From the NCBI RefSeq assembly GCF_044547355.1, contig NZ_JBIUAG010000004.1, forward strand, positions 372,001 through 436,000: DNA of 64,000 nucleotides. The letters run 5' to 3'. This DNA is from Kutzneria sp044547355. Lineage in GTDB: Bacteria > Actinomycetota > Actinomycetes > Mycobacteriales > Pseudonocardiaceae. The first letter of the stretch is position 1. Every line of letters starts with the position of its first letter. The notes beneath the pieces are model-generated. The model worked only from the letters and a program-made list of their open reading frames with translations, was not told the origin of the DNA and did not search any database. This document shows positions 8,605 to 18,034 of this stretch, piece by piece. Position numbers and translations under genes: made by a program.

Positions 8605-9051
8605 GTGGAGATCGACGAGGGGTTGCGGCGGGTCACCGAGCTGGCCAGCCGAGAGAACTGGCTGGCGGTGCTGGTCACCTTGCGCGCCAACGGAAAGCCG
8701 AGCGTGTCGGTGCTGAACGCGGCGGTGTTCCCGCATCCGGTCACCGGGGAGCAGGTGGTGGCGTTCGTGTCCCGTGGCAACACGGCCAAGCTGGCCAACC
8801 TGCGGGGCGGCGGCGAGGCCACGCTGGTGTTCCGGGCCGGCTGGGAGTGGATCTCGGTGTCCGGGCCGGCCGAGATCGCCGGCCCCGACGACGAGCTGCC
8901 CGGCGTCACCGACCTGCGGCAGCTGCTGCGGGACGTCTACCACGCCGCCGGCGGCCAGCACGAGGACCTGGACGAGTACGACCGGGTCATGGCCGAGGAC
9001 CGGCGCGCGGCCGTGTTCGTGACGCCGAAGCGGTTCGCCACTAATCCGTGA
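8605..9051 (+). CDS. PPOX-class (split beta-barrel) F420-dependent oxidoreductase-like protein
   Basis: The 148-residue protein has the pyridoxamine-phosphate-oxidase-like split barrel: NWLAVLVTLRANGKPSVSVLNA, then VVAFVSRGNTAKLANLRGGGEATL, and C-terminal VFVTPKRFATNP. Members of this class use F420 or flavin to reduce small substrates. GTG 8605 is preferred to an ATG 27 nt upstream because of the -10 box placement. Its last 11 nt overlap the convergent acyltransferase gene. Confidence 0.85.
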   Translation: MEIDEGLRRVTELASRENWLAVLVTLRANGKPSVSVLNAAVFPHPVTGEQVVAFVSRGNTAKLANLRGGGEATLVFRAGWEWISVSGPAEIAGPDDELPGVTDLRQLLRDVYHAAGGQHEDLDEYDRVMAEDRRAAVFVTPKRFATNP

Positions 9052-11647
9052 CGAGTGACCTGAGGCGGCGGGGGCCGGTGTCGGGCTGGGACGGCGGTTC
9101 GCCGACGGTGATCCGCGCCGAGCTGACGAACGCCCCCGCCGCCGAGGCCAGCACCGGCTCCAGCACCAGCCGCCGCACCTCCGGCAGGTCCTCGGCCAGC
9201 GCGGACAGGCGCAGCGCCAGGTCCTCCAGCGCGGCCAGGTCGGCCGGCTCGCCGCCCCGGTAGCCGGCCAGCAGCGGGGCCGCCTTCGGCGCGCGGACCA
9301 GGGCGGCCGCGTCGACGTCGGTCATCGGCACGGCCCGGTAGGCGCGGTCGCCCAGCAGGTCGCTGACCACGCCGCCGAGCCCGAAGCTGACCAGCGTGCC
9401 GAACGACGGGTCGTCCTGCAGGCCCAGCTGGCAGGAGACGCCCTTCGGGGCCATCCGCTGCACGTACACCTCGGCCGAGCCGGAGACCTCCAGCAATCCC
9501 TGGTACGCCACGCGAACTGCCTCGGCGCTGGCCAGATCCAGCCGCAGGCCGAGGAAATCGGTGCGGTGCCGCAGCCGCTCGCTGGTGGACTTCAGCACCA
9601 CCGGATAGCCCAGGTCGTCCGAGGCCCTGAGCGCGTCGTCCACAGTGGACACGGTACGGAACGGCACCACCTCGATGCCGTAACAGGCAAGCAGGGCAAC
9701 GAGTTCCTCGTCGGTGGAGGTCTTCAGCACCAGCTCTCGCGCCCGCTCGGTGTCGATGCCCTCGGGGCGGGCGAACTCGCCGCGCGGGCGGGACCGCCAC
9801 TGCGCGTACCGGGTCGCACGGACCAGCGCCGACACCGCGCGCTCCGGGCTCGGGTACGACGGCACCGAACCTCGCGACGGCGACCCGTCCGGACCAGGCA
9901 CCGCCAGCTCGTCGGGCACGCCCTCGACCGCCAGGAACGTTGTCACCACAGGCTTTCCGGTGGCGGCCTCGCGCAGCGCCTTGGCGTAGTCGGCGGCCGG
10001 CATGGCGATCGGCGGCACAAAAACCACCACCAGCGCGTCCACGTCCTCGCACTGCGCCGTCGAGCGGACGGCCTCGGCGAACACCTCAGGGCCGGCGTGC
10101 ACGCCGACGTCCACCGGCTCGCGGGCGAGCTCCAACCCCTGTGCCAGCAAGGCATCCGCGGCCAGCAGCCCGATCGCCGTGGAGTTGCCGACCACCGCCA
10201 CCCGCGGCCCGGCCGGCAGCGGCTGGTGGGCCAGCAGCAGCGCCGTGTCGAACAGCTGCCCCAACGACTCGACGCGGATCACGCCCGTCTGCTCGAACAG
10301 CGACTGGAGGCTGAGCTCGTCGACCGCCACCGTGCCGGCCAGGCCCGGATTCACCGCGTGCCGCCCGGTCTTCACGGCCACGATCGGCTTGCTCCGCCCC
10401 AATCTCCGGGCCAGGCGGGCGAACTTCCGCGGATTGCCGAAGGACTCCAGGTACAGCAGCACGACATCGGTCGCCGGATCATCGGCCCAGTACTGCAACA
10501 AGTCGTTGCCGGAGACGTCCGCGCGGTTGCCGGCCGACACGAAAGTGGACAGCCCGAGGCCACGCTCCGCCGCCGTGGCCAGAATCGCGATGCCCAGCGC
10601 GCCGGACTGGCAGAAGAAGCCGGTGCGGCCGCGCCCCGGCAGCTTCGGCGCCAGCGTCGCGTTCAACCGCACCTCGGGATCGGTGTTGACGACGCCGAGC
10701 GCGCTCGGCCCCACCACCCGCATCCCGTGCGCACGGGCCTGCGACACCAGCCGCCGCTCCGCCTCCGGGTCCGACACCGTGGACACCACCAGCAGCGCCT
10801 TCACGCCCTTGGCCAGGCAGGCGTCCAGCACGTCCTCGATGCCGGCGGCGGGAATCGCCACCACCGCCAGGTCCACGTCGTCGGGGATGTCCAGCACGGA
10901 GCCGTAGGCGCGGACCCCGCGCACCGACCGGTGCTCGGGATTGACCGGGTACACCGGCCCGGCGAAGTCGGCGACCAGCAGGTTCGTCAACACCGCGTGC
11001 CCGATCTTGGCGTGGTCCGTGGACGCCCCGATCAGCGCCACCGACCGCGGCGTGAGCAAGTTGCGCACGCTGCGCGCCTCCGCCGCCTGCTCACGGGCCC
11101 GCGCCACCGCCACGGACTGCTCCGTGGGATCCAGCGCGAACTCCAGGTGCAGCGTGCCCTCCTCGAACGAGCGCGCGATCTGGTAGCCGGCGTCCCGGAA
11201 CACCCGCACCATCTGCCCGTTCTCGGCCAGCACCTCGGCCACGAACCGGGTCAGGCCGCTCTCCCGCGCCGCCGCGGCCAGGTGCTCCAGCAGGATCGAG
11301 CCCAGCCCCCGGCCCTGGTGCGAATCCTCCACCACGAACGCCACCTCGGCCGAGTCCGCGCCCGCGAGCCGGTCGTAGCGGCCCACGGCGACGATGTCGT
11401 CCCCGAGCATCGCCACGAACGCCGCGCGGTCGCCGTGGTCGACCGTGGTGAACCGCTCCACATCGCGCTGGGGCATCCGCGGATACGGCCCGAAGTAGCG
11501 GAAGTAGCGCGTGCGCTCGGACAGCCGGCCGTGGAAGGCAACCAGCCGGTCCGCGTCGTCCGGGGTGATCGGTCGCAGGTGGACGGTGCCGCCGTCGGAC
11601 AGCACGACGTCGGCTTCCCAGTGCTTCGGATAGTCGTACGGGTCCAT
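9041..11647 (-). CDS. Pat-type protein acyltransferase: GNAT domain fused to NDP-forming acyl-CoA synthetase-like domain
   Basis: 868 residues. The N-terminal GNAT domain (about 1-175) shows the acetyl-CoA loop in EDSHQGRGLGSILLEHL. It is followed by a CoA-binding Rossmann domain (SVALIGASTDHAKIGHAVL), a succinyl-CoA-ligase-like segment (FFCQSGALGIAIL) and a C-terminal ATP-grasp (LGYPVVLKSTSERLRHRT). The GNAT-first order is the inverse of Salmonella Pat and matches actinobacterial PatA enzymes, which acetylate and inactivate acyl-CoA synthetases such as Acs. It starts 2 nt after the acuC stop, so writer and eraser are almost certainly co-transcribed. Confidence 0.92.
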   Translation of the reverse strand: MDPYDYPKHWEADVVLSDGGTVHLRPITPDDADRLVAFHGRLSERTRYFRYFGPYPRMPQRDVERFTTVDHGDRAAFVAMLGDDIVAVGRYDRLAGADSAEVAFVVEDSHQGRGLGSILLEHLAAAARESGLTRFVAEVLAENGQMVRVFRDAGYQIARSFEEGTLHLEFALDPTEQSVAVARAREQAAEARSVRNLLTPRSVALIGASTDHAKIGHAVLTNLLVADFAGPVYPVNPEHRSVRGVRAYGSVLDIPDDVDLAVVAIPAAGIEDVLDACLAKGVKALLVVSTVSDPEAERRLVSQARAHGMRVVGPSALGVVNTDPEVRLNATLAPKLPGRGRTGFFCQSGALGIAILATAAERGLGLSTFVSAGNRADVSGNDLLQYWADDPATDVVLLYLESFGNPRKFARLARRLGRSKPIVAVKTGRHAVNPGLAGTVAVDELSLQSLFEQTGVIRVESLGQLFDTALLLAHQPLPAGPRVAVVGNSTAIGLLAADALLAQGLELAREPVDVGVHAGPEVFAEAVRSTAQCEDVDALVVVFVPPIAMPAADYAKALREAATGKPVVTTFLAVEGVPDELAVPGPDGSPSRGSVPSYPSPERAVSALVRATRYAQWRSRPRGEFARPEGIDTERARELVLKTSTDEELVALLACYGIEVVPFRTVSTVDDALRASDDLGYPVVLKSTSERLRHRTDFLGLRLDLASAEAVRVAYQGLLEVSGSAEVYVQRMAPKGVSCQLGLQDDPSFGTLVSFGLGGVVSDLLGDRAYRAVPMTDVDAAALVRAPKAAPLLAGYRGGEPADLAALEDLALRLSALAEDLPEVRRLVLEPVLASAAGAFVSSARITVGEPPSQPDTGPRRLRSLVTD

Positions 11648-11649
11648 GC

Positions 11650-12798
11650 TCAGTCTCTCGGGTCATCGGGATCGAGCCCGTGCAACGGGAACACCGCGCG
11701 GCGCGTGCCCAGCACCGCCATGTCCACCGGATCGCCGCCACCGCCCGACCACGGCAGAAACGAAGTGCCGCCGCCGTCGGTCATGTCCGGCACGCCCAGC
11801 CGCTGCCCCCAGTCGCCGGGCAGCTCCGTCTTCACCGGGATGTCGCGGTCCAGCGCCGTGGCCAGCAGATGCGTCCACGACCGCGGCACCACGCGCCGCA
11901 GCTGGTAGCCGCCACCGCCCAGCGCCAGCCAGCGGCCGCCGTGCTCGATCGACAGCTCACGCAGCGCCATGTAGATCGCGCGGTGGCCGTCGACCGTCAA
12001 CCCGAGGTGCGCGAGCGGGTCGTCCCGGTGCGTGTCCACGCCGCACTGCGTCACCAGCACCTGCGGCCGGAACGCGCGCAGCAGCGAGGGCACCACCGCG
12101 TGGAAGGCGCGCAGCCAGTGCTCGTCGGTCGTCCCCGGGGGCAACGGAACGTTCACGGAAGTGCCGTACGCGTCGCCCGTGCCCAGCTCGCGCGCGTAAC
12201 CGGTGCCGGGCCACAGCGTCGCCGGGTGCTGGTGCAGGGAGATCGTCAGGACGCGTGGGTCGTCGTAGAACGCGACCTGCACGCCGTCGCCGTGGTGCAC
12301 GTCCGTGTCGATGTAGGCCACCCGCTCCACGCCGCGGTCCAGCAGCCGGTCGATCGCCGCAACGCAGTCGTTGTAAACGCAGAAGCCGGCCGCGTGGTCC
12401 CGCATGGCGTGGTGCAGCCCGCCACCGATGTTGACCACCCGGTCAGTCTCGCCCGCCAGCAGCAGCTCGGCGGCGGTCAGCGAGGAGCCCAACACCAGGC
12501 TGGATGCCTCGTGCATGCCGGCGAACACGGGGTTGTCGGGCGTGCCCAGGCCGTGCCCGACCTCCAGCGGCGACTCCGGCGCCGCCTTCACCGCCGCGAT
12601 GTACTCGGGCGAGTGAACCCTGAGCACCTCCTGCTCGGTGGCCGGCGCCGGCCGGAGCGGCTCCACCCCCTCCAGCACGCCCAGCGCCCGCGCCAACCCC
12701 ATGGTCAGGTCCAGCCGGACCGGATTGAGCGGGTGGTCGGCCCCCATGTCGTAGCCCAGCAGAGTGTCGTCCCACACGACTCCGGCACGCTTGCCCAT
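11650..12798 (-). CDS. acuC: AcuC-type lysine deacylase (histone-deacetylase family)
   Basis: The 382-residue protein is a class I/II HDAC-fold hydrolase with the zinc-site signature AYIDTDVHHGDGVQ (Asp-x-His) and the tandem active-site histidine region GGGLHHAMRDHAAGFCVYNDC. AcuC removes acetyl groups from acetyl-CoA synthetase in Bacillus. Here it is the first gene of an operon with the GNAT/synthetase acyltransferase, which implies it reverses that enzyme. ATG 12798 gives the expected family N-terminus (MGKRAGVVWDDTLLGYDMG). Confidence 0.92.
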   Translation of the reverse strand: MGKRAGVVWDDTLLGYDMGADHPLNPVRLDLTMGLARALGVLEGVEPLRPAPATEQEVLRVHSPEYIAAVKAAPESPLEVGHGLGTPDNPVFAGMHEASSLVLGSSLTAAELLLAGETDRVVNIGGGLHHAMRDHAAGFCVYNDCVAAIDRLLDRGVERVAYIDTDVHHGDGVQVAFYDDPRVLTISLHQHPATLWPGTGYARELGTGDAYGTSVNVPLPPGTTDEHWLRAFHAVVPSLLRAFRPQVLVTQCGVDTHRDDPLAHLGLTVDGHRAIYMALRELSIEHGGRWLALGGGGYQLRRVVPRSWTHLLATALDRDIPVKTELPGDWGQRLGVPDMTDGGGTSFLPWSGGGGDPVDMAVLGTRRAVFPLHGLDPDDPRD

Positions 12799-12864
12799 GA
12801 CGACCAAGGTAGGCGCTCGACGCCGGGGTTGCCCGGGTGTGCCTGCCTGGTGGACTCTTGAGGG

Positions 12865-13197
12865 GTGAGTGAGGAACTGATCAGCCTGGATCTCGATGAC
12901 TCCGGCGTCGGTGTCGACCTGCCCCGCCCGAAGAATCAGAAGGACCAGGTTCAAGGGGTCCCCTACCGTCCCGTCGAGTTCCGGGACGACGATCTGCCCG
13001 CGGCGTTGGAACGGGCCGCGGCCTGGCTGCGACAGGCGCAGGAGTGGCTCGGCGAGCCGATCGACGTGATCGCCATCCATCTGGACTACGACGACACGCC
13101 GAGTGCGCCGTACTACGACGTCAAGCTGCTCTGCAACGAGGAGGACCTGGCCGGCGCCCCACTGGCCCTCCGCGAACGGGAGCAGACGCCAAAGTAG
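12865..13197 (+). CDS. Conserved hypothetical small protein
   Basis: A 110-residue acidic protein starting at GTG 12865 (VSEELISLDLDDSG). It has no signal peptide or membrane segment. The middle forms a probable amphipathic helix (DLPAALERAAAWLRQAQEWLG) followed by a beta-rich DVIAIHLDYDD segment. I do not recognise the family. Codon use is normal for the window and a clean terminator follows, so it is probably real. It is divergent from acuC with 66 nt between. Confidence 0.75.
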   Translation: MSEELISLDLDDSGVGVDLPRPKNQKDQVQGVPYRPVEFRDDDLPAALERAAAWLRQAQEWLGEPIDVIAIHLDYDDTPSAPYYDVKLLCNEEDLAGAPLALREREQTPK

Positions 13198-13208
13198 TCC
13201 GTTGAGAG

Positions 13209-13236
13209 CGCCCGTGGGCCCCATGGCCCACGGGCG
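13209..13236. terminator. Bidirectional hairpin terminator
   Basis: A 12-bp perfect stem, CGCCCGTGGGCC / GGCCCACGGGCG, encloses a CCAT loop. It sits between the convergent 110-residue hypothetical gene and the PheS-like gene, 12 nt and 7 nt from their stop codons. Confidence 0.75.
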
Positions 13237-13242
13237 TCCCCT

Positions 13243-14277
13243 TCACCGGTCGCCGTGGATCGCCCGGTACACGGCGTCGCGCAGCGCGTTGGCCCGCTCG
13301 TCGGTCAGCGTCCGCTCCAGGTCCCGCAGCACCACCCGGAGCAGCACGTTCTTCTCGCCCGCGCGCAGCCCGAGTCGCTCCCGCGCGGCCGGCGGCAGCA
13401 ACTCGCCCGCGGTCTCGGACAGCACCCGCACCTCCTCGACGACGTGCGCGTCCGGGCCCAGCGCCTCCCGGACCGCCTCGCCCAGCTGCTCGGCGTCCAC
13501 CTCGGCGTCGACCGCCACCGACAGGTCCCGGCGGATCGGCGGTCGCATGGAGACCGACCGGTAGCGCTGGAGATCCAGCATCTGCTTGGCGATCCTCGGC
13601 TCGGTGGAGCGCAGCAGCCGGATGTCGTCGATTCCCTTGCGTAGCATGAGAAGCCGGTCCAGGCCGAAACCCAGCGCCAGGCCCTGGCACAGATCCGGCC
13701 GGGCCAGGCCGCCCTCGCCGACCTCCACCCCGTTCACTCGGATCTCCTTGCCGTGCACGGTGTACGGATGCTCGGACGGCTCCAGCCGGGCGTGCGCGCC
13801 CGGCGCCGCCGCATCGACCACGACCTGGGCCAGCTCCTGGAAATCGTTGTCCGACAAGCCTTTCCGCACCAGCCAGAGATCCAGTTGGTGCGGCTGGCCG
13901 ACATGCTGGCGGTCGATGGCGTCCCGGCGGTAGCAGATGCCCGGCACGCTCAGCAGCGTGTCCCCCTCGATGCCTTGCAGCAGCGGGGGAATCATCGCCG
14001 TGGTGTGCGCCCGCAGCATCAGGTCCGGCCTGAGATAACGGGAATAGCGCGCGTCGCGGGCCACCGCGTCGGCCGGGTAGCCGAGCCGGTCGTAGTTGTC
14101 GGCCGTCGGCACCACGGGATTGCCGCGGTGTCGGCGTACGGGCAGGCCGGCCCACGCCGCGACGGCTTGCTCGATCTCGGCCAGCAGCAACTGCATGGCG
14201 TGCGGGCCCTGGTTGGAGTCGGTGAGGTCGCGCACGGACAGCGCCGTGCGCACCTGTTCGGCGGTCATCAGCTTCAT
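13243..14277 (-). CDS. Stand-alone PheS-like class II synthetase paralogue with FDX-ACB domain
   Basis: 344 residues. The core resembles the PheRS alpha catalytic domain: motif 2-like RAHTTAMIPPLLQ, GICYRRDAIDRQHVGQPHQLD, and a GxGxDR motif 3-like segment (GLALGFGLDRLLMLRKGID). The last about 95 residues (RPPIRRDLSVAVDAEVDAEQL onward) look like the ferredoxin-fold anticodon-binding domain, normally at the end of PheT. This single-chain layout recalls mitochondrial PheRS, but the protein lacks the N-terminal coiled coil of PheS. Similar actinobacterial proteins are, as I recall, annotated as a PheS-related mystery ligase. The substrate is unknown; tRNA-Phe charging should not be assumed. Confidence 0.8.
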   Translation of the reverse strand: MKLMTAEQVRTALSVRDLTDSNQGPHAMQLLLAEIEQAVAAWAGLPVRRHRGNPVVPTADNYDRLGYPADAVARDARYSRYLRPDLMLRAHTTAMIPPLLQGIEGDTLLSVPGICYRRDAIDRQHVGQPHQLDLWLVRKGLSDNDFQELAQVVVDAAAPGAHARLEPSEHPYTVHGKEIRVNGVEVGEGGLARPDLCQGLALGFGLDRLLMLRKGIDDIRLLRSTEPRIAKQMLDLQRYRSVSMRPPIRRDLSVAVDAEVDAEQLGEAVREALGPDAHVVEEVRVLSETAGELLPPAARERLGLRAGEKNVLLRVVLRDLERTLTDERANALRDAVYRAIHGDR

Positions 14278-14483
14278 GGGTTCGGTCCTGACGTGAGCTG
14301 GGGGTGGCCGCTAGCCCCCTCGGCTCCCGGTCAGAACGCGCGACTCAACGCCCCCGGGACACCGAGGGGCGTCGAAATCGCCTGTGGCCGCTCACAACTC
14401 CATGGTGACGGTCGAGTCAACCGTTTTCACCCACGAGAGCGCTCGGCCGAGCCGCCCTGCCGGAGGCGGGGCCGAAAACACCG
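14278..14483 (-). other. Structured leader upstream of the PheS-like gene
   Basis: About 200 nt separate the rhodanese stop from the PheS-like ATG on the same strand. Two hairpins are visible: 14348-14372 (ACGCCCC / GGGGCGT) and 14295-14326 (outer GAGC/GCTC pairing with inner GGGGG/CCCCC). I see no T-box consensus and no Phe-rich leader peptide. One stem may terminate the rhodanese transcript. Confidence 0.3.
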
Positions 14484-15299
14484 TCAACCGGTTTCCACGG
14501 GGCGCTGCGGGTCCACGCACCAGTGCGACCAGGAGCCGGCGTACATTGGCGCCGTCCCGAGGCCCGCCACCTCCAGCGCCAGCACCACCGAGGACGCCGT
14601 CACGCCCGAGCCGCAGTACGCGCCGACGTGGCCCTCCTGGACCTTCAGCTCGACGAATCGGGCCTTGAGCTCCTCCGGCGTGTGCCAGCGGCCGTCCGGT
14701 CCGATGTGGCCGGCGAACGGGGCGTTCACCGCGCCCGGGATGTGCCCGGCCCGCGGGTCGATCGGCTCCACGTCGCCGCGGTACCGCTCCGGCGCGCGGG
14801 CGTCCAGCAGCACGCCGGTGCGCGCCAGCTCCGCCGCCTCCTCGGCCGTGAGCACCGGCATGTGGCCCGGCGTCACCTCGATGTCGCCCGGCACCGGCGT
14901 CGGGACCTCGGTGTCGACCGGACGGCCCTCCGCCGTCCACGCCGCGTAGCCGCCGTCCAGCACCGCCACCTGCGCGTGGCCGGCCCAGCGCAGCAGCCAC
15001 CAGGCCCGTGCCGCCGTCGAGCCGTCACCCGCGTCGTACGCCACGACCGGGTGATTTCGCCGCACGCCCGCGGCCCGCAACGCCGCCTGCAACCGCTCCG
15101 GCGTCGGCAGCGGATGCCGACCGCCCGCGCCCGGCGCCTCGGCCAGGTCCCGGTCCAGGTCCACGAACACCGCGCCCGGCAGGTGGCCGGCCCGATAGTC
15201 CTCGACGGCCGGCGGCCCGGCCAGCCGCCAGCGCACGTCCAGCAGCACCGGCGCCTCGGCGAGACCGGCCAGCTCGGTAGGGGTGATCAAGGCACGCAC
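14484..15299 (-). CDS. sseA: Thiosulfate/3-mercaptopyruvate sulfurtransferase (tandem rhodanese)
   Basis: The 271-residue protein has two rhodanese domains. The inactive N-terminal copy holds LLDVRWRL and GHLPGAVFVDLDRDL. The C-terminal copy carries the active-site loop YCGSGVTA with catalytic C229. The CGSGVTA loop is typical of the thiosulfate sulfurtransferases found across actinobacteria. It transfers sulfane sulfur to cyanide or thiol acceptors and may feed sulfur relay pathways. GTG 15299 (VRALITPTELAGL) is the best start. It is divergent from ideR. Confidence 0.92.
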   Translation of the reverse strand: MRALITPTELAGLAEAPVLLDVRWRLAGPPAVEDYRAGHLPGAVFVDLDRDLAEAPGAGGRHPLPTPERLQAALRAAGVRRNHPVVAYDAGDGSTAARAWWLLRWAGHAQVAVLDGGYAAWTAEGRPVDTEVPTPVPGDIEVTPGHMPVLTAEEAAELARTGVLLDARAPERYRGDVEPIDPRAGHIPGAVNAPFAGHIGPDGRWHTPEELKARFVELKVQEGHVGAYCGSGVTASSVVLALEVAGLGTAPMYAGSWSHWCVDPQRPVETG

Positions 15300-15478
15300 C
15301 CCGCCATCCTGCCCGGTCGCCGTGGGCCACGACCAGGTAACCCGCCGCATACGGCACGGACCTTGTCGGTGTCACCCATTAATATTGACCCCACACGTGC
15401 GGGAACGGCTGTGGCGACCTCGCGACCCCTGAACCGGGAGCGCGCCCGCGCCGTCAAGAAAGCGGAAGGAGGCGGCCC

Positions 15479-15652
15479 ATGCCCACCACCCAGCGGGGCC
15501 GCCGCCCGGCCGCCGGGCCCGTGCCCTCAGACCACCACACACCCCCGTTCCGCAGCCTCCGACAGTCCCGGCCGTCCCGACGGCCCGTTACCATCGGATC
15601 GGCTCCTGCCGGCCCCGTTGGCCGCAGCCTCCGCCGATTGGAGTCTTGGTGA
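15479..15652 (+). CDS. Small basic 57-residue ORF overlapping the ideR start
   Basis: ATG 15479 is preceded at good spacing by AAGGAGG, one of the best Shine-Dalgarno sites in the window. The ORF encodes a 57-residue peptide rich in Arg, Pro and Ser (MPTTQRGRRPAAGPVPSDHH at the start, RRLESW at the end). Its TGA overlaps the ideR GTG in a GTGA junction, and ideR has no comparable site of its own. It may be a leader ORF whose translation couples to ideR. I recognise no family, and it could instead be a fortuitous upstream ORF. Confidence 0.5.
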   Translation: MPTTQRGRRPAAGPVPSDHHTPPFRSLRQSRPSRRPVTIGSAPAGPVGRSLRRLESW

Positions 15653-16347
15653 ACGACCTCATCGACACCACCGAGATGTACCTGCGCACCATCTACGAGC
15701 TCGAAGAAGAGGGCGTCGTGCCGCTGCGCGCCCGCATCGCCGAGCGCCTGGCCCAGAGCGGGCCCACGGTCAGCCAGACGGTGGCCCGGATGGAACGCGA
15801 CGGCCTGCTCATCGTCGCCGGCGACCGCCACCTCGAGCTCACCGACGCCGGCCGCGAGCTGGCCATCGCCGTCATGCGCAAGCACCGGCTGGCCGAGCGG
15901 CTGCTGGTCGACGTCATCGGGCTGGAGTGGGAGCAGGTGCACGCCGAGGCCTGCCGCTGGGAGCACGTGATGAGCGAGGCCGTCGAGCGCAAGCTCGTGG
16001 CGCTGCTCGGCCACCCCACCACCTCCCCGTACGGAAACCCCATTCCCGGGCTGGACAAGCTGGGCGAGGGCGGCAAGCCCGCCCCGTCGCCCGAGCCCGG
16101 GCTGGTCCGGGTCGACGAGGTCGCCCGCCGCGGCGGCGGCCAGGTCGAGGTCCGGCGCATCGCCGAACACGTGCAGATCGACGAGGAGCTGATGGCGGAG
16201 TTGAAGACGGTCGGCCTGATCCCGGGCAACACCGTGCAGGTGCAAGGCGGTCCCGCCGCCGCCGCGGTGGTCGAGGTGCACGGGCTCGGCGCCGTGGCCA
16301 AGATCGACGCCTCTGTCGCCCACGCTGTCCTGGTTACGGCCCGTTGA
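15649..16347 (+). CDS. ideR: IdeR/DtxR iron-dependent repressor
   Basis: From GTG 15649 the protein has 232 residues, and the canonical DtxR metal ligands fall at their standard numbers: M10, C102, E105 and H106 for the primary site, H79, E83 and H98 for the ancillary site. This fixes the start. The order is winged helix (SGPTVSQTVARMERDGLL), dimerisation domain and C-terminal SH3-like domain (about 150-230). It represses siderophore and iron-uptake genes when Fe(II) is bound. No siderophore gene is adjacent. Its start overlaps the small ORF upstream. Confidence 0.96.
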   Translation: MNDLIDTTEMYLRTIYELEEEGVVPLRARIAERLAQSGPTVSQTVARMERDGLLIVAGDRHLELTDAGRELAIAVMRKHRLAERLLVDVIGLEWEQVHAEACRWEHVMSEAVERKLVALLGHPTTSPYGNPIPGLDKLGEGGKPAPSPEPGLVRVDEVARRGGGQVEVRRIAEHVQIDEELMAELKTVGLIPGNTVQVQGGPAAAAVVEVHGLGAVAKIDASVAHAVLVTAR

Positions 16348-16370
16348 GCCGGGCGAACGCTGGGGAAGGT

Positions 16371-17615
<1,245 letters not shown>

Positions 17616-17641
17616 CCGGCGCACCCTTTCCCGCCTTTCGA

Positions 17642-17673
17642 CGTATCCCCGCCACCCCCGTGGCGGGGATACG
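17642..17673 (+). terminator. Hairpin terminator after galK
   Basis: A 14-bp perfect stem, CGTATCCCCGCCAC / GTGGCGGGGATACG, with a CCCC loop begins 26 nt after the galK stop codon. Confidence 0.75.
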
Positions 17674-18034
17674 TTCGTGTTCCGCCCCCGTCCCCACGGG
17701 CGCCCCGCCCACCACCGCCACAACTGCCGGCCCTGTCCCCATCGCGACCACCCCAGGCACCGCACTCAACGATTCAGCGCCCTGGCGACTGCCCCACCAA
17801 CTCCCGGGCACCGTGCCCCACCACCGATCCTGAGGCCTGGTCCCGCCACTTTCCGCCCAGCTCACCGGGCGCGGCCCACTCTGGACACCGGTCCCGGTCA
17901 CATCCCCTCCCCCGCCCGCCTTCGACACCTCCGCCCGACGCCGCCGCCCGCCTTCGATACCGTCGTCACGTCAGACCTTCCCTGCCTTCCCTGATCCCTT
18001 CCCCTGCGACACCTGAATCGAGAGGCTGAGACGC
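17674..18034. other. Pyrimidine-rich gap between galK and galE
   Basis: The region is very C-rich on the plus strand. It holds two imperfect copies of CCCGCCCGCCTTCGAYACC near 17908 and 17945. I find no credible ORF on either strand. The galE promoter and ribosome-binding site (GAGAGG about 10 nt before GTG) must lie at its right end. Confidence 0.4.

Noticed and set aside
12799..13224. Upstream extension of acuC to a longer protein
   Set aside because: The conserved AcuC N-terminus begins at ATG 12798, and the extension is antisense to the 110-residue gene.
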